Source: Drosophila persimilis (lineage: Eukaryota > Arthropoda > Insecta > Diptera > Drosophilidae). From it: a stretch of DNA of 64,000 nucleotides. Of the stretch, positions 1 to 12,907 are shown piece after piece. The stretch covers positions 4,278,001 through 4,342,000 of the forward strand of contig NW_020825294.1 in the NCBI RefSeq assembly GCF_003286085.1, read 5' to 3'. Both the position numbers and the translations under genes were made by a program. The notes below the pieces were generated by a model. The model was not told the origin of the DNA. It searched no databases and saw only the letters and a list, made by a program, of their open reading frames with translations. Position 1 is the first letter of the stretch, and every line of letters starts with the position of its first letter.

Positions 1-152
1 GAAATTTCTTTTGGTTTTCATTAATTTTTGTCAACAGTTTTTATTCTGTTCCACGATTTCTTTATAGAGCTCATTCAAAAGTTGTTTCTCTGACTTTTTT
101 ATAAGTCTTTCAGTCTTTCATTTATTTTGTTGTTTGTTTATAAAATACTAAC

Positions 153-242
153 CGTTGTCGGGAGTGGAGCCAAGTAATCCGGTTGAAGGTATTGGTTATT
201 GCCGATGGTAACGACACCACCGCCTCCTTCCAAGACAACCAT
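153..242 (-). CDS. noc: First coding exon of a noc-like NET-family zinc-finger gene (partial, runs off left edge)
   Basis: Reading the minus strand, an ATG at 242-240 opens a 30-codon exon that begins MVVLEGGGGVVTIGNNQYL and ends QPDYLAPLPTT. It stops at a GTTAGT splice donor (plus-strand 152-147) in phase 0. The N-terminus matches my memory of Drosophila Noc. In the NET family (Noc, Elbow, vertebrate ZNF703/ZNF503) the conserved DAKKSPLALLAQTCSQIG motif follows such a YLxPxYLxPL segment, and here it should lie in the next exon, outside the window. NET proteins are nuclear transcriptional repressors with one atypical C2H2 finger; in flies they act in ocellar, leg, wing and tracheal development. 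Bases 1-152 are intron 1. The start is supported by the AACAAAA context just before the ATG. The paralogue elbow (elB) is the main alternative; its N-terminus, as I recall it, lacks the MVVLEGGGG segment. Confidence 0.82.
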
Positions 243-656
243 TTTTGTTGCTTAGTGTAGTTTTGTTATTGAAGAGTGTAATCCACAAGGAAATGTTGAC
301 GGTGGCCACAGAAATTTGTAGCTTTTCGTTTTGGTTTTTGTTTTATTTTTTGTCGTCGATGAAGAGTAATCCACAGAAAATGCGACGGCAAAAATGTGTG
401 TGTGTGTGTGTTTGATAATAATCCAAAAATTTCACTTTTCTTGTTTCGGTTCAGTTCAGGGAAATGGTATGCCTGAAATCCGATTTAGATCACTTTGTGG
501 TGTAAATTTCTTTCACTTATTTCTCTGTTGTTGTTCACTTTTTGACACTTGGGACAGCTGTTCTTGAACAGAATATTTCTATGGGTGTGCAAGGGGGGTT
601 GGTTTTCCGCTTTTTTCCGAGCAACGTCTGAACGATTCGAAGGCTGAACTCGAACT
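243..656 (-). other. noc: 5' untranslated region of the noc-like gene
   Basis: This is the stretch between the inferred start site (656) and the ATG (242-240) on the minus strand, about 414 nt if unspliced. It is A-rich in the mRNA sense, carries a (CA)n run in that sense (plus-strand GT run at 396-411), and shows no obvious splice acceptor that would be needed to connect the promoter to the ATG. Its extent is inference; cDNA ends would settle it. Confidence 0.55.
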
Positions 657-660
657 GTAT
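624..660 (-). promoter_or_regulatory. noc: Initiator + DPE core promoter of the noc-like gene
   Basis: On the minus strand the sequence TACAGTT places an initiator A at 656 (consensus TCAKTY, one mismatch). Exactly at +28 to +33 (629-624) is AGACGT, a perfect match to the downstream promoter element RGWYVT. DPE function needs this exact spacing, so the pair is stronger than either motif alone. No TATA box is seen at -30. Focused, TATA-less DPE promoters are typical of fly developmental regulators, which fits the gene. Confidence 0.6.
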
Positions 661-1450
661 TCTCCGTGTGACGGTGCGAACGTACCTAGCCGCAAAGTGA
701 AGAACGGACACGTTCGTGCACGCTCACTCGCTCGCGCGCTCTCTCTCTCTCTACTCGCTCGCTCGCTCTCCACTCTCGCTCTCCCTCTCTCGCTCTGCTC
801 GCTCAAAACTGGTTTGGCCGCTCTCTTCGTGCGCTAGAGCAGTCCAGCCTGCTGTGTGCGAGCGAGTCGCCACGAGCGTAATTTTCAAATATGGCGTATT
901 TTTTGCCCAATCACAATCGCATGCGCCATGCGATGGATGGCCAACGGAACAGGTTTCTCGCTCTCTCTGTCGCATTTGCACCACGGCAACACTCGTTTCG
1001 AGAGCAGCAACAGTTGTGGCGAGCGAGCGAGAGCGGCTCTCTGCTCTCAATCGCGATAGTTGTTGTTGCATTGCGCGCACACATTAATTTTATCTTCACA
1101 CATATGTCACGCGCTCGCTCTCCCGCTCTCGTTTTTTGTGCGACTTTGATGGGGCTGTCAACAGCAGGAGTTATCGGAGTGGGGGGTGCGTGAAGATGGG
1201 GATAAGTGGCAGTGTGAGAGGCAGAAGCAGCAATGTGCTTGTGGGAGAGGAAGTATCAGCAGTGGTAGAGAGGCATTGTCTTCCGTCGCTCTGAGATTTG
1301 TTCTCTCCTCTCCTCACACTCTACGTCTTTTTTTCCAGACCATTTCCATCGCCTCGGTTCCGCTCGTTTTAATGTCATATAAAAATTAATTTGTTTGTCG
1401 CTCGCTCTCTCACACTCTCCTCTGCTCCTTGCTCTGCGCCTCTCTCCAGG
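661..1450. promoter_or_regulatory. GAGA-motif-rich region upstream of the noc-like promoter, candidate Polycomb/Trithorax response element
   Basis: The region is dominated by GAGAG/CTCTC and GAGCGAGC-type runs (about 736-800, 957-1,035, 1,110-1,130, 1,400-1,450), the binding motif of GAGA factor (Trl). Between them are GCCAT/ATGGC cores like those bound by Pho (near 892, 926, 937). It abuts the inferred start site at 656. GAGA plus Pho clusters next to a homeotic or patterning gene are the usual makeup of fly Polycomb response elements. I infer a promoter-proximal regulatory element; apparent reading frames across it are low-complexity artefacts. Confidence 0.45.
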
Positions 1451-3570
1451 CTTTTGTTTAGCGTTTTTCGATTAACTTCTGCGGTGGGTTTTTACTGTAC
1501 CACCACTCCACCTCCTCCACTTCCTCACAAAACGTTGGGGCTCCTGGTTTTCCGTTTAAGTGGAAATCGTTGTTTTGTTTGTCGCGTCACAAAGTTTTTC
1601 TGAGCCATTTTCCACATTCGTTTTTTCCATGTTTTTCTTGATTTACATGTATAATGTTTGTGCGTTTGTGTGTGTGTATGTGGGGGCGTAACATCCCACA
1701 AAATTAGTGGCTAACCGGAGTTTTTAATGGTTTAATGGCTTTCCTTTAGTTGGTTAATTTCACTATATTTTTAATCACACAACCATTGGAAATGCACTTT
1801 CCAGTCAACACTTTTCTGAAACTATTTTTATTTCACACAAAATATATTATTTAATTGAAAAGAATTGGATTCTGTCATTAAAACCAATGGAAGAAGCTTG
1901 TCACTCGAAGAATCGAGGCTTCGCTCTTTAGCGACCGAGGGGCTCTTTTGCATGACGAACAACCGATAGCTTTGATCCTGTGAGCCCCATGATCCCTTGT
2001 AGAGTCTCCCAAAATAGTTAAGAATGCATTTAAAAGACATAACAACAAATCCAAGACATTTTCTCCCCTAATCATCTGGATCTCATGATCTATATTAAAT
2101 GATCTTTGAAATTCCCTAGAAATCCATACAGAATCTATATAATCTAAGGCTAAACCAAGTCCTAAGATACTTTGTGGCAGAATTTTTTTTGGGACTCTTT
2201 TGGAGAGATCTCAATCTCTTAGCAATTTGAAAAATATTACCTAATCGTCAGACAGTTGCAAATCCCCCCGTCAAAGCCTCTGGCAAGCAAATTAAAATCT
2301 GTGTAAATATAAGCGTTAAGACAGCGAGAACTGAAAGGCGTCCTGGCTTATGCCAGGATTAAGAGTATTTAGACATTTTTGGGCAATGGGGATTTCTGTT
2401 TCTCTCCCGCTTCACGTGTCACAGGTAGAGTTCCCTCCTTCAAAAGGGCCTTCAGTAAATGACGGATTTATTAGGTAAGAGCGTGCTGTCGTACTTTACG
2501 ATCCGGCTTAAACATAATTTGCGGTTTCTGCGTGAACAAAAAAAAAACCAGCTCAAAGTGTTGCCAAAATACAGGAGTACACGAGTACAGGTACAGTCTT
2601 TAGTGTTCGAAGGTTAGAGAATTTTCCCCGCTCGAGTGCAAGCGAGTATTTTCCCTTATTATTTGTTATTTTTTATGGCCACTTTGTCAGCGTCATAAAT
2701 TTGTTGCTCCTCTCCTGTATGTGAATTATTTACTGGCGAGAATGCGAGCGAGGAGCCTTGGCGGCGGGCAGGGGTCGTCGCATAAATAATACAAAAATAT
2801 TATAAATTACAAGGAAAGCCACAGCGAATGCCAGGGGGCGGCGGAAGTGTGGAACACCTTGATACCGTGACTAAAGCGATTTTCTTTCCTTCTTAATGCT
2901 CATGCCCTGGAGCGGTTCTAAGGCGTTTGATATGTTAATTTTGTTATTTAGTGGCTAATCTTTTCAGGTAGAATTTATAGAAGATTACAGAAAGTTTGAA
3001 AGATTTTTTGATATATTTTAAATTAGGGATTTCTTGCACGTTTCAAGGATCTGTTGGGCACATTAAAAATATCGCTTAAATTTCATATTTTCTTATGAAA
3101 ATCTTAGGATAATTTAGAAGGATTTTCATATCTTTTTCATATCCTTTTCAGGGAACATTTGATCAACTCAGTCCGAAGATGGTATCATAATAGATCTTTT
3201 CATTATGATCAATGCTGAAATGTCTATAGATACATATAGTACAGATTATCCAGAACAAGGAAAAAAGATATAATCTATGGTATGTGTATGTATAATTTAA
3301 TTAAAAAATCAATGAAAAATACCTGCCATTCCCATACCACTTTTTATCGAAGATTTCACCTAAAAAAGTGTTCCTAATTGTATCTTGTAATCTTAAAAAA
3401 AAATGTATCTTTCAACGAATATACCCCAGATACTCGTGTATGCCCAGGAAGGCGGCAGGAAGGAAACAACATAAAACAAGAGACAGTAAGAGAAATTTGT
3501 AGCCGCGAAAACATTTATATGAGGAATATAAAAAGGAGGAAAAACTGATGCGGCAGCACCAAATGGCGAA

Positions 3571-3602
3571 GGCATGGGGGGGCATGGGGCATGGGGCATG
3601 GC
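3571..3602. repeat. Short G-rich tandem repeat (GGGGCAT unit)
   Basis: Several copies of a GGGGCAT-like 7-8-bp unit in a row. Simple minisatellite; no function seen. Confidence 0.8.
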
Positions 3603-5584
3603 GGGGGTAGCACATAAAATTAACCACATATTTCTTCATTTTTATGGCATTTATTATCACAGAAATGTTTGTGTGATAAAAGCGAAGCGGCGCAAAAGGC
3701 GAACGACGATGAACGACGACTCCAACGACGACGATGGCGGCGCAGTCATAAAAATGCAGCCATTTACCTTTTGATTTATGCACCACAACAACAACAGCAG
3801 CAGCAGCAGTGGCTGTGGCAGTGGCAGTGGCAGAAGCGGCAGCCGTAGAAGTGGGCTATTGAGGTGGTTGGGCGGTGGCTGGGGGGCGGGGGGGGGACTG
3901 CGGCACACGCATGAAACAACGCACTCCACAAATGAGGGAAGGAGAGCGTAAGGAAAAGGAGCGAAAAATAATGCAATAAATTTGACATTATCTCCGGCAA
4001 TATGAACGTATATATATATCCGTAAAGTGGGTGCTGTGTGGCACTGGCACTGGCAGTGGAAAAGGGAAAGTCGTTTAACTGTCTGCGGATTTTCAGTTGA
4101 CTTACGCATGGGGCAAAGGCAAAGGCAAAGTCTCCTGCCACTCCCCCCACGATAATTGCTTTATTTTGGCGTCTGAAGAACCTTTTCCTGCCACTCGATG
4201 GCTATCTGAGCGGAAATTTGTTACTTCAGGGTGGAATATTTGGTTTTTCTCAAGATTGTGGTACATCTTTACCAAGGGAAGATTTTAAATTACACAGAAT
4301 GTTGGGAATTTATGAATAATTTATGATGTTTTAACATTTTAATGTTTCAATTTAGTATACAAAAAAGAAACGTAAGCTTTTTCTAGAAAATTCTTTGAGA
4401 CATCTATTAAATAAAGCCCAATGAAGTTGATTCGATGTTGTACAAATTTCCCATAAGCAAACGGACACAAACAGAGACCATTAATTATGTTGGGATTCGG
4501 GATTTTTATATATTATTAAATATATTTTATAGATATCTTTGCATAATATATAATAATAACAAAATCGTTGCTACTCCCTAATAATATTTAGAAGAAATTA
4601 TTCGCTAATTTTGGGACCACTTTTAGCACACTTTTCGACCTCTTTTAGTCCAGTACACCCCTAGAATAATATAAAGCTCAAAATTCCCCTCAAAAATACC
4701 AACAACAAATTATTTATAAAATCCCGTACAACTCCACAAATCGAATCGTTTATGTACCATCATAATTACTTCCGATTTGAATGTGTCTACGTGCCGTGCA
4801 GCCAAACAATAACTCACTTCCGAAGGTTCGGCACTCCCCACAACCCGTGAATGCCATTTAAAAAATTGAAAAACAAACTGCAATAAATTCAATATAGAAA
4901 GAACCCTATGAAACCCAAAAACTAAGCAGACACCCGAGCAAACAGATCCCAAAAAAAGAAGAAAAAAACACGCACACAACAGGCCAAAAAGGGGATGCAG
5001 CAGGGGATGCCCTGCTGTGACTGTGTTCCGGGTTCCAGGAGCTCCCCCCCCTCCGCCTGCCGCCTGTCGATAATTTATTGACAACAATTTATCTCGTAAT
5101 AGTTGCCCAAACGTAAAAAAAACAGCAAAAAAAAGAAAGAAAAAAGAATAATGGTGACATTGAAATTTTACGGTAATGCATCCCAAAAAAAAGGGATCTT
5201 TGCCATTTTTTGCGGGCCACCCTCTGTTCGTGTGTGTGTGGCGGATTAATAAAGCAAATTAATCGTTGTCCCCCCCAACCTCTAAAAATGGGGGAAATAC
5301 CTACAACGCTGACACGTGGAGGATTTTCTAAAATGATAAATTGATGGCATCAATTTTTATTGCCATTTCTGGCATTAAGTATTAATTGCCTACAATATCT
5401 GGTATCTATGGTCTGTCCAGGGGGCGGCTTTCGAATGATATATGTCCGGCGGCTATAGGATCTAAAGGGTGTAAACGGTATACGAATTAGGCGAAATGTT
5501 TCCTTAAGCGATGAAACATGTGGGAAGGATTTACAGGGAATAAGGAACACAGAATATATGGAATAAAGGTACAAGCTTAGTCTT

Positions 5585-5609
5585 TCTCTCTCTTACAGAG
5601 TAGCTTAGC
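5585..5609 (+). repeat. Dispersed motif ACAGAGTAGCTTAGC, copy 1
   Basis: A CT-rich stretch followed by ACAGAGTAGCTTAGC. The same arrangement recurs at 7,335-7,359, 8,842-8,865 (minus strand) and 26,976-27,010. Element identity unknown. Confidence 0.6.
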
Positions 5610-6278
5610 TTTAAAAGCCTATTTTTTATGTCTGGGATGTACTCCAGGAGAGCGCACCACCTCTCTCTATAACCCTCTTTATCACCAGCTCCTTAAAAAA
5701 ATATTTTTAAATTAAATATTTAAATTTTTAAATAAAAAAAAACCCTTTAAAATCATATTCCAAATATCCTATGTAATGTAAAACAAATATCTACATACAT
5801 CCCCCGTTTAAAACAAGACAAAAAATCCTCATCTGTTGAATAAAATTTAATAGAATTTCCCAAGTCAAATACCTAACCTCGCGTGTATCCCTAATTTGTT
5901 CAAAAGGGACCAAAAATTGCCATCAAGAGTGTCACGAGAACTGTCATGGTCAAAAACGAGGCAAATAAATGACGCGTGACTGTCAGGGACTGAGAATAGG
6001 GGAAGGACCTGGGGATCAGGATCGCCCTGTACGCTGTCAGATGCACAGCATGATGCAAAAAGGACAAAGGACAGTGCCAAGGACGAGACCTCGAAATACT
6101 TTTGATAAATGCGTCATAAAATGAGCAATTATCACGTGCGGACCGAGCTCGTAGGACAATTAAAAGCCAAACAGAGACGCAGAGCGAGAGCATCAATAAA
6201 ATTATTTGTCAAAATGTCACAGGATGCACACAGGAAAGCAGGACACAGAGCCGCCTGCCAGGGGAGTGACCGACGATC

Positions 6279-6348
6279 TGAGACTGAGACTGACAGGGGA
6301 CTCCGGGACTGCGGGACTGCGGGACTCCGGGACACCGAGACTGCGGGA
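6279..6348. repeat. Minisatellite with units of about 6-9 bp (GAGACT / CGGGACT)
   Basis: Tandem GAGACT units pass into CGGGACTG/CGGGACTC units over about 70 bp. Frames across it give artefactual arginine-rich peptides. Confidence 0.8.
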
Positions 6349-7334
6349 TATACGCAGAAGTGTCAACTTTGGTGGCTGGCAAAGAATGACGGACCATAAA
6401 TCAAGGACAATGGCCGGCTGCCTGCCTTTCAGCCAGCCTACTGCTGATGCTGCTGCTGCTGCTGTCCTTGATTGACCGCACTCCCAGCCTTGAGAGAAAC
6501 AGAGTCCTGCCGCTTCTTGAATCTGGGCTGAAAAATTAGCAAGTAAATCAATAAACATCGCCAGAGACGGCTCTCGACTCTCGAAGGCTCGTTAAATTCG
6601 TTCTCCTTCTCCTCCGGCGGCGGCGGCAAGGCCATAAAAATGCAGCCTTGTCGATAGATTTTCCAATGATATATAGGGCCCATAATTTATGTTCTCTTTA
6701 TCGAGGCGAGCGCGCACCGCACCGAGCACACAGAGCACACACATGGGGCAGAAGCACATGGAAACACCTTATGGATGGCTATATCCTGTTGTATTCCTCG
6801 TACGCCAGGAAGCGCCATGCCCAGCCTTTGGGGACGGGACCCGCCAGTTGCTGCTCTGTTCTCGGTTCTGTGTTCTGTGTTCTCTTTTCTGGCCCTGATT
6901 GAATCGGGAAGGTCGTAAAGATTTTTATGTTTGGCCATAAATATTTCTGTTGTTTGTTGTGCGAGCGAGCGACGAGCGAGCGGTAGAACCTTTGGCAATG
7001 TTTTCTCTTCTGCTCGATTTGATTATGATATATGAAGAGGTGAACGTTTTGCACATTTAAACATGTGGCGGGAAATGTGTATATCAAAAAGGGGAATTCA
7101 ACCAAAAGATCAATTCCAGGCAATGATTCAAAGTTAAAGGCAGGCCAAGGGTGGAGGAATATTAAAAACGAAAGGGACTAAGGTGGGAATTCCATTAATG
7201 GATATCAAATGAGGAAGAAGATTGAGGTTTTCAGCAGTTTATTTGGCGGGATTTACAAGCAAAGAATCGTACATCAGTGGATATAGAAGCAGGACATCCA
7301 GAAAGAAGAATCCTGAAGCAATAACTCTTCCTTT

Positions 7335-7359
7335 CTCGCTCTATTACAAAGTAGCTCAG
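7335..7359 (+). repeat. Dispersed motif related to ACAGAGTAGCTTAGC, copy 2 (diverged)
   Basis: A CT-rich run followed by ACAAAGTAGCTCAGT, three or four mismatches to copy 1, same orientation. Confidence 0.45.
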
Positions 7360-8841
7360 TGAATTTTCATTCTTTTTGGGATTAAATTCCTCAAAATGGT
7401 AACAAAATATATTTAATTTATTTTATTTATTTATTAAAATTAACAAACAATATAATTTGTATCGGTGATATTATTTTAGTAATAATTAAAATAAAAAAAT
7501 GTATAATTAAAAAATTAATACATTATTTTAATGATTATTATTAATTCTTTAAATTAATTTTTTTTTTATTATTTAAGGACCCTTGCTCTCAACTGTTTCC
7601 ATTTCTTTGAATGAATTTTTCTATTCGTCGACAATCAACGCCAGCGAGACCCAATCGAAAAATTAAAATAAAGCCCGAGAATGCAAAAACAAAATACACG
7701 GCGTGCGTAAATGCAGCTATGAGATCGCTCTGAAGCCCGAGCGTTTTTTTTTTTTTTTTTTTGTATTTCTTAGTACAGGCAATAGCTCTGCACCTACTGT
7801 AGACTATAGTTTTATTAAGAAAACATTTAGGATATCATAATCCTGGAATACCAATTTATAAACCTCGCCTCACACCCAACTCTATTCCATAAAAAACTTT
7901 TTCATAGCTCTTGGCATAAAATAGGCAAAACGCTTAAAGAAAAACCCCATATAAATTCTTATATAGACATCTACTAAATGCTCACAAAACCCCCCCCCGC
8001 AAGCTGTGATTTATGGAACACATCAAAGGCGGCGACCCAGAGAATGGAGAGACACACACGTGACGTATAAGCGGGCACATCAATAAATTAACACTAAAAC
8101 GCAATGCGAATGAGTAGTTAACCCAGAGCCAGAGCCGTACGGGCCAGTCGACTGTATTACGAGTGTACGTCGTATTCGTGGCAACAAAACGCCCGGAGAA
8201 GTCGTAAAGGACCCTTGTGAAAACAAACATCATGCCATGCATAGCTGATGAATACTCACAGAAAAAACACAAGAATTCATGGCAGACAGAGAGATGAGGC
8301 AAAACCGTGTGCAATAAAAACTAAATTATATCCTTTGTGGCTCAAGTGGCATGAAGAAAAGAAAGAGCAAAAAAAAAAAAAAAACTATAAGGGAGAAGCA
8401 ACATGTTGCACAGACGGCGACGCAAAGCGACACATCCATCAGAGACGCCGCCGACCCACGCACTATTTAATTTAGTACAAAATTATTATGCGCAACATTA
8501 GCACTCGTCTTGGCTTTCGTTTTGGGTTTTTAATCCTCCGACGAGGGTACGATGTGGCATGGGTCGCGGCTGCAGGTTCTGCGGCAAGCGTGAGGTGCCT
8601 CAAATGAAGTGTGAATTTTGCTGTCAGGCCCCGCCGTCATTCTCAGCGGAGCAAACCGAAACAGAAAACAGAAACCAACCCAGAACACATGAAAAATGCC
8701 GACTCTGCTTTATGGGATTGTTATTTATTTATTTATTTTTTTTGGATGGTGGAAATGTGTGTATTTATTTTTTCTAGAATTTTCTTTAGGGAAAGAATAT
8801 CATTCCTATGCATATAATATAATGCAAATTAATTCTTTACT

Positions 8842-8865
8842 GCTAAGCTACTCTGTAAGAGAGAT
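8842..8865 (-). repeat. Dispersed motif ACAGAGTAGCTTAGC, copy 3
   Basis: On the minus strand the sequence reads CTCTCTTACAGAGTAGCTTAGC, matching copy 1 over the CT run and the whole core. Confidence 0.6.
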
Positions 8866-10712
8866 ATATAGAATGAGAGTCCAAGAAGCAGGGGACTGAG
8901 GTCATTGGAAATTGTTTTCTTCAGCTAAATCTTATATTATTTCCTGTTCAGGACCGTCGAAAGATATTTAAAAAATTTAAAAATGATAGAAAAGTTTTTA
9001 AAATTTTTTTATATTAATTTTACACATTTAAAAAATTGTAAAAAAAAAATAAAATTCAGATATTTAGAAATAGTTATTTATTTACTTAGATTTATTTAGA
9101 TATAGAAAACTATTTCAAGTCCAAACAAATCTCAAAAGCCTGTTTCCTGGGAAATCTTATTTAAGTGCTCCCTAGCATACAATTTGAACTCTGTTAACAG
9201 ATTTATATCTACCTCAAATTAGATTCTATTAGACTTTCCATTTAATTCTTATGCTAATGCTCTCAAATTTAAATGAATGCCTTCCATTATAGGGGTATTA
9301 TCATATCATCGCATCATTCCAGTTGATCGATTTGAATCAACATCTAATGTTGATGTAAATGTAAAGGGCTCACCCACTGCTCCTCCACCCCCCGCCCCAC
9401 TGGCTGGCGGTAATCGCCTTTAAAGCCAGCCATCACATTAAACCCTTTTTACACACTCCACAAGGGAGACCCTTCCGTTCCCCCCCAGAAGTTCATGTAG
9501 GTCGCTGACATTACTTCTGCTTACTTTGGCAATCTGGCAGTCGAGAGACACAATGTTTGGGGCGGTGTGGGGCGATGGGGCGATGGGGGGGGGGAGGGAA
9601 CAGCAGAAGTCAACCAAGTGAGACATTTACCCGCCACTGCCAGGGCGAGGCAAAGGCAAAGTGAAAGCATCTCGTTTTCATTTCATTTAAAATGCTGTCA
9701 GCACCTAACCCCAGACATGACTTCTCCGCTCTCGCCTTTGCACCCTGTCTGTCCCTCGCCTACTCCCTGTCTTGTGCTTGTCTTCTAACTCCCTGTAGTG
9801 GCATCTCCTTCTGGCTTGGGTCCCTGTCTCGGGTCCTTTTCTTTTATATGGCACTTTCAACGCGTCATTGAGTAAGCCGCGGCGCGTACTCATCAGCATC
9901 GGTGGCATGGAATGAGGTGGAATGGAATGGACGGGAGTCCGAAAGTGCGGCAAGCATTCAAGCCGAAAATGAAGACATTTTCGAATACACAGAAACAGAA
10001 ATAGAGTGTGGCAGCAGGAGAGAGTGGAGCGAGTGCGTTTATAATCAAATTAGAAACGAAGCGTAAGATCAAAGACGGGAATTTGTCCGTCGCTCATTTA
10101 ACATTGAGGCGCGCACAAGGCGGAAAAAGTAGGCGCGACATAATGCCCGAAATGTCCAAAACACACACAAGATGTTGATAAGGGGCCAGGCAAGGCAAGG
10201 CACCACCGTCCATGGAGTTCCTTTGACAACTTGAAGTGGAAATGACTCGGCAACAGAACAGAGAGAACACAGAAGACAGAAAACCAGAACCGTAATGGAA
10301 GGACCCGCTGAACCCTGAAGAAGACGTCTCATTAATGACAACAAGGAGCCCGCGTAAAAAGGAAAGGTGGTATTATCCACTCAACTTGAACCCCCCCCCC
10401 CCCGGCTGCCAGCCCGTGTCTGTGCCTGCCTCTCTGTCAATTTCCACTCAAGTGTTCTTTTCTTTTAGCCCGAAAGGATCATAGCGTACAGATACACACG
10501 GAATATAATTGAAAAAGTGGTATAGGATAGGCCGAAGGGAGGGTTTTTTTTTTCTTTATCTTTTGCTCTGAAGGAGAAATGATTTTCATGTTGTTCGAAT
10601 CGAAACGAATCACTGACGACGACAGGTTAAATGTTTTCATTATGAGCCGCCAACTGACGTCACGAGTTTCTCTCCATAATTGGAGCTGCATTCAAGTGCT
10701 CTCCACCGCATC

Positions 10713-10757
10713 TCCATCCAACCATCCCTCCATCCAACCATCCGTCCATCCATCCAT
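10713..10757. repeat. (ATCC)n-type microsatellite, interrupted
   Basis: CCATCCAACCATCC-type units over about 45 bp. Similar runs occur at 28,991-29,046 and 48,669-48,692. Confidence 0.85.
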
Positions 10758-11059
10758 TCGCTCAACCTCTTCATCGCCAGCGTCGTCTTTCGCTTTAATG
10801 AAAAAGTAAATTGAGTTCTCGGTAGTCGGTAGCCGGGCAGCCGGTTGCCGCTTCGCTTCTTCGTTTCAAGTGCTGAAACCTCATGAGACACGCTCAATTA
10901 GTTCTTCGAATTTCTAACAAAAAAAAAATTAAAATTAAATAAAACACCACACACACACGAGAAATTTAAATGATTCTCACAACTTCCGTCAACACTTGGT
11001 AGACAGACGGATCGCATCGTAAATTATGCACTTGAGCCAATTGTCAGAAAATTGTACAA

Positions 11060-11158
11060 AAGAAATATGGAGAGAGAACTAAAAAAAATAAATATGGAGA
11101 GAAAATTGTAAACAAAAAATATGGAGAGACAATTAAAAAAAAATATATATGGAGAGAA
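11060..11158. repeat. Four-copy tandem repeat, period about 27 bp, containing ATATGGAGAGA
   Basis: ATATGG starts at 11,065, 11,092, 11,119 and 11,147, each followed by AGAGA and an A-rich spacer. The regular 27-28-bp spacing shows tandem duplication. Confidence 0.85.
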
Positions 11159-12907
11159 AGTTGTGTAAAATTATTTAAAATTTGCAAATTCGAAATAAAA
11201 ATTATTCCTAAATTTATTTTACATTCTTTATTAATTTATTTATTTTACTTTATTTTATATTTAGTTAATTAATTTTAATTAATTATAAATGTTTGTTTAT
11301 ATTTATTATATTTTATTTAATATTTTTATATTTATTGTATATGATTTTTATTTTATTTAATTTTTTTTAAATGTTTTTGGTGGAGTTTTGTGCCACTTTT
11401 TAGCAAGGTGAAAGTTTTGTTATGGAAAATCAAATATCTCAAAAATAAAAATATCTTGAATGAATATAAATTAACACTCTTATTTTTTTATAGCTATACA
11501 AATTTGCAATGAATTTCAATCTTTCACAAATAAAAAGACCTAAACGACAGTTGGCAAAGCCAAGATCAAATGATTTTTATATCAAATTATATATTTCTGC
11601 TCTAAAAATTATCTGTAAAATACGGTATTTATTTGTAGACTTAGTTTTATCCCAAAAAATACTATAGGACTATTAAATAACTCTGAAACAGAGTTTTACT
11701 TGTTGATAAACAAATGTATTACAAATCAAAAGAAATATACAACTTTTTTAAGGGAAAGTGCAATAAATACTGGCGAAAAATCTCCAACATATTTTTTTGT
11801 GGTAATTATCAGCTCTAATTAAAACTTTATACTAAGATATACTTGAGATATCTATGTATTTTTCATATATTGTCACAATCCCAATGTTAGAAGATAAATC
11901 TTCAGCCATTACTCAACCTTTTTGAGTCCCACGGACCTCTAGTATTTCCATTCCAAACTCAAAACGCCTGTGAAACGATCATAAAACCAAATTAACATCA
12001 GAAAACACATCAACCATCGTCCGTCGTTCGTCGTCTCTCGGGCTAATTAGCTCATGTCATTTGAGAGTGTAACAAATGTTACAAATTTTGAAATATTATA
12101 GGGCAACTGTCAGAGATCCCAGGCTTGAAAAGGGGTTACTTCCGGGAAACACTACACACGTCCAAGCCAACACCCGAGCGAACCCTGCCACTGAGGAAAG
12201 GAAAACGTTTTATTAATGTCTCAAATTACGTACAAATAAATGTTGGTAATTTTGTGGGTAATCAGTCAATTTCAGGCAAACAAAAGCATATCTACCCCAG
12301 CGTTTTTTTGGGGGGGTTAACTTTCCATAGTTTGGTCCGAGATATCAGGGATATTGCAGCGGTAGCGGGGGGTTTGTGGGTTGACAAGATTCATGGGTCT
12401 ATGGGATTATGCAGGAAGTTTGTTTAACGCACGGTTGCCCTTCAACGAAAAGCCTTTAACCCTTTTCTCCAAACTTCCTTCCAGTTATCGGTTTTTTTTT
12501 TCGGGTTTGAGTTGTCCATAAATTATACTAATATTCATGAAAACTTGTCCGTCGTCCCACATGTTGCTTGGGCAACCGATAAAATCCCGAACTATGGCAG
12601 TCCGACAAGTGCTCTACTTCAGGATCCCAGCAATCTGTCAGGAAACCAGAGTTCAAGTTTCTAATTGATGGCACAGCTCTCTCGGGTCAAGTGGTTTCGC
12701 TGCAGTCAAAGATCTTTAATCGCTGGCTGTCATCAGCATCTTGATATATATTGAAAATCCATTTCCTGTGCCATCAAGTGGCATTTAGTAAGAAAAGGTG
12801 GAGGTGGAGATGGAGATCTTTAGGGCGGGATCTTTGGTGTGTGGAAAATAGATTTTGTGTTCTTTTTGTAATTTGATGACAAATGGATTCGAAAATAAAG
12901 GATCCCA

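Noticed and set aside
579-1193. Several overlapping 60-120-codon open frames on both strands
   Set aside because: They lie in GAGAG/GAGCG low-complexity DNA and encode Arg/Ser/Glu repeats on one strand and Leu/Ser on the other. The true exon here is the short minus-strand exon at 153-242.
3655-3685. Small hairpin TATCACAGAAATGTTTGTGTGATA as a possible microRNA
   Set aside because: The stem is too short for a pre-microRNA and does not match a fly microRNA that I recall.
4710-5186. 158-codon minus-strand open frame
   Set aside because: Phe/Leu-rich product of A-rich DNA without a recognisable domain or codon pattern.
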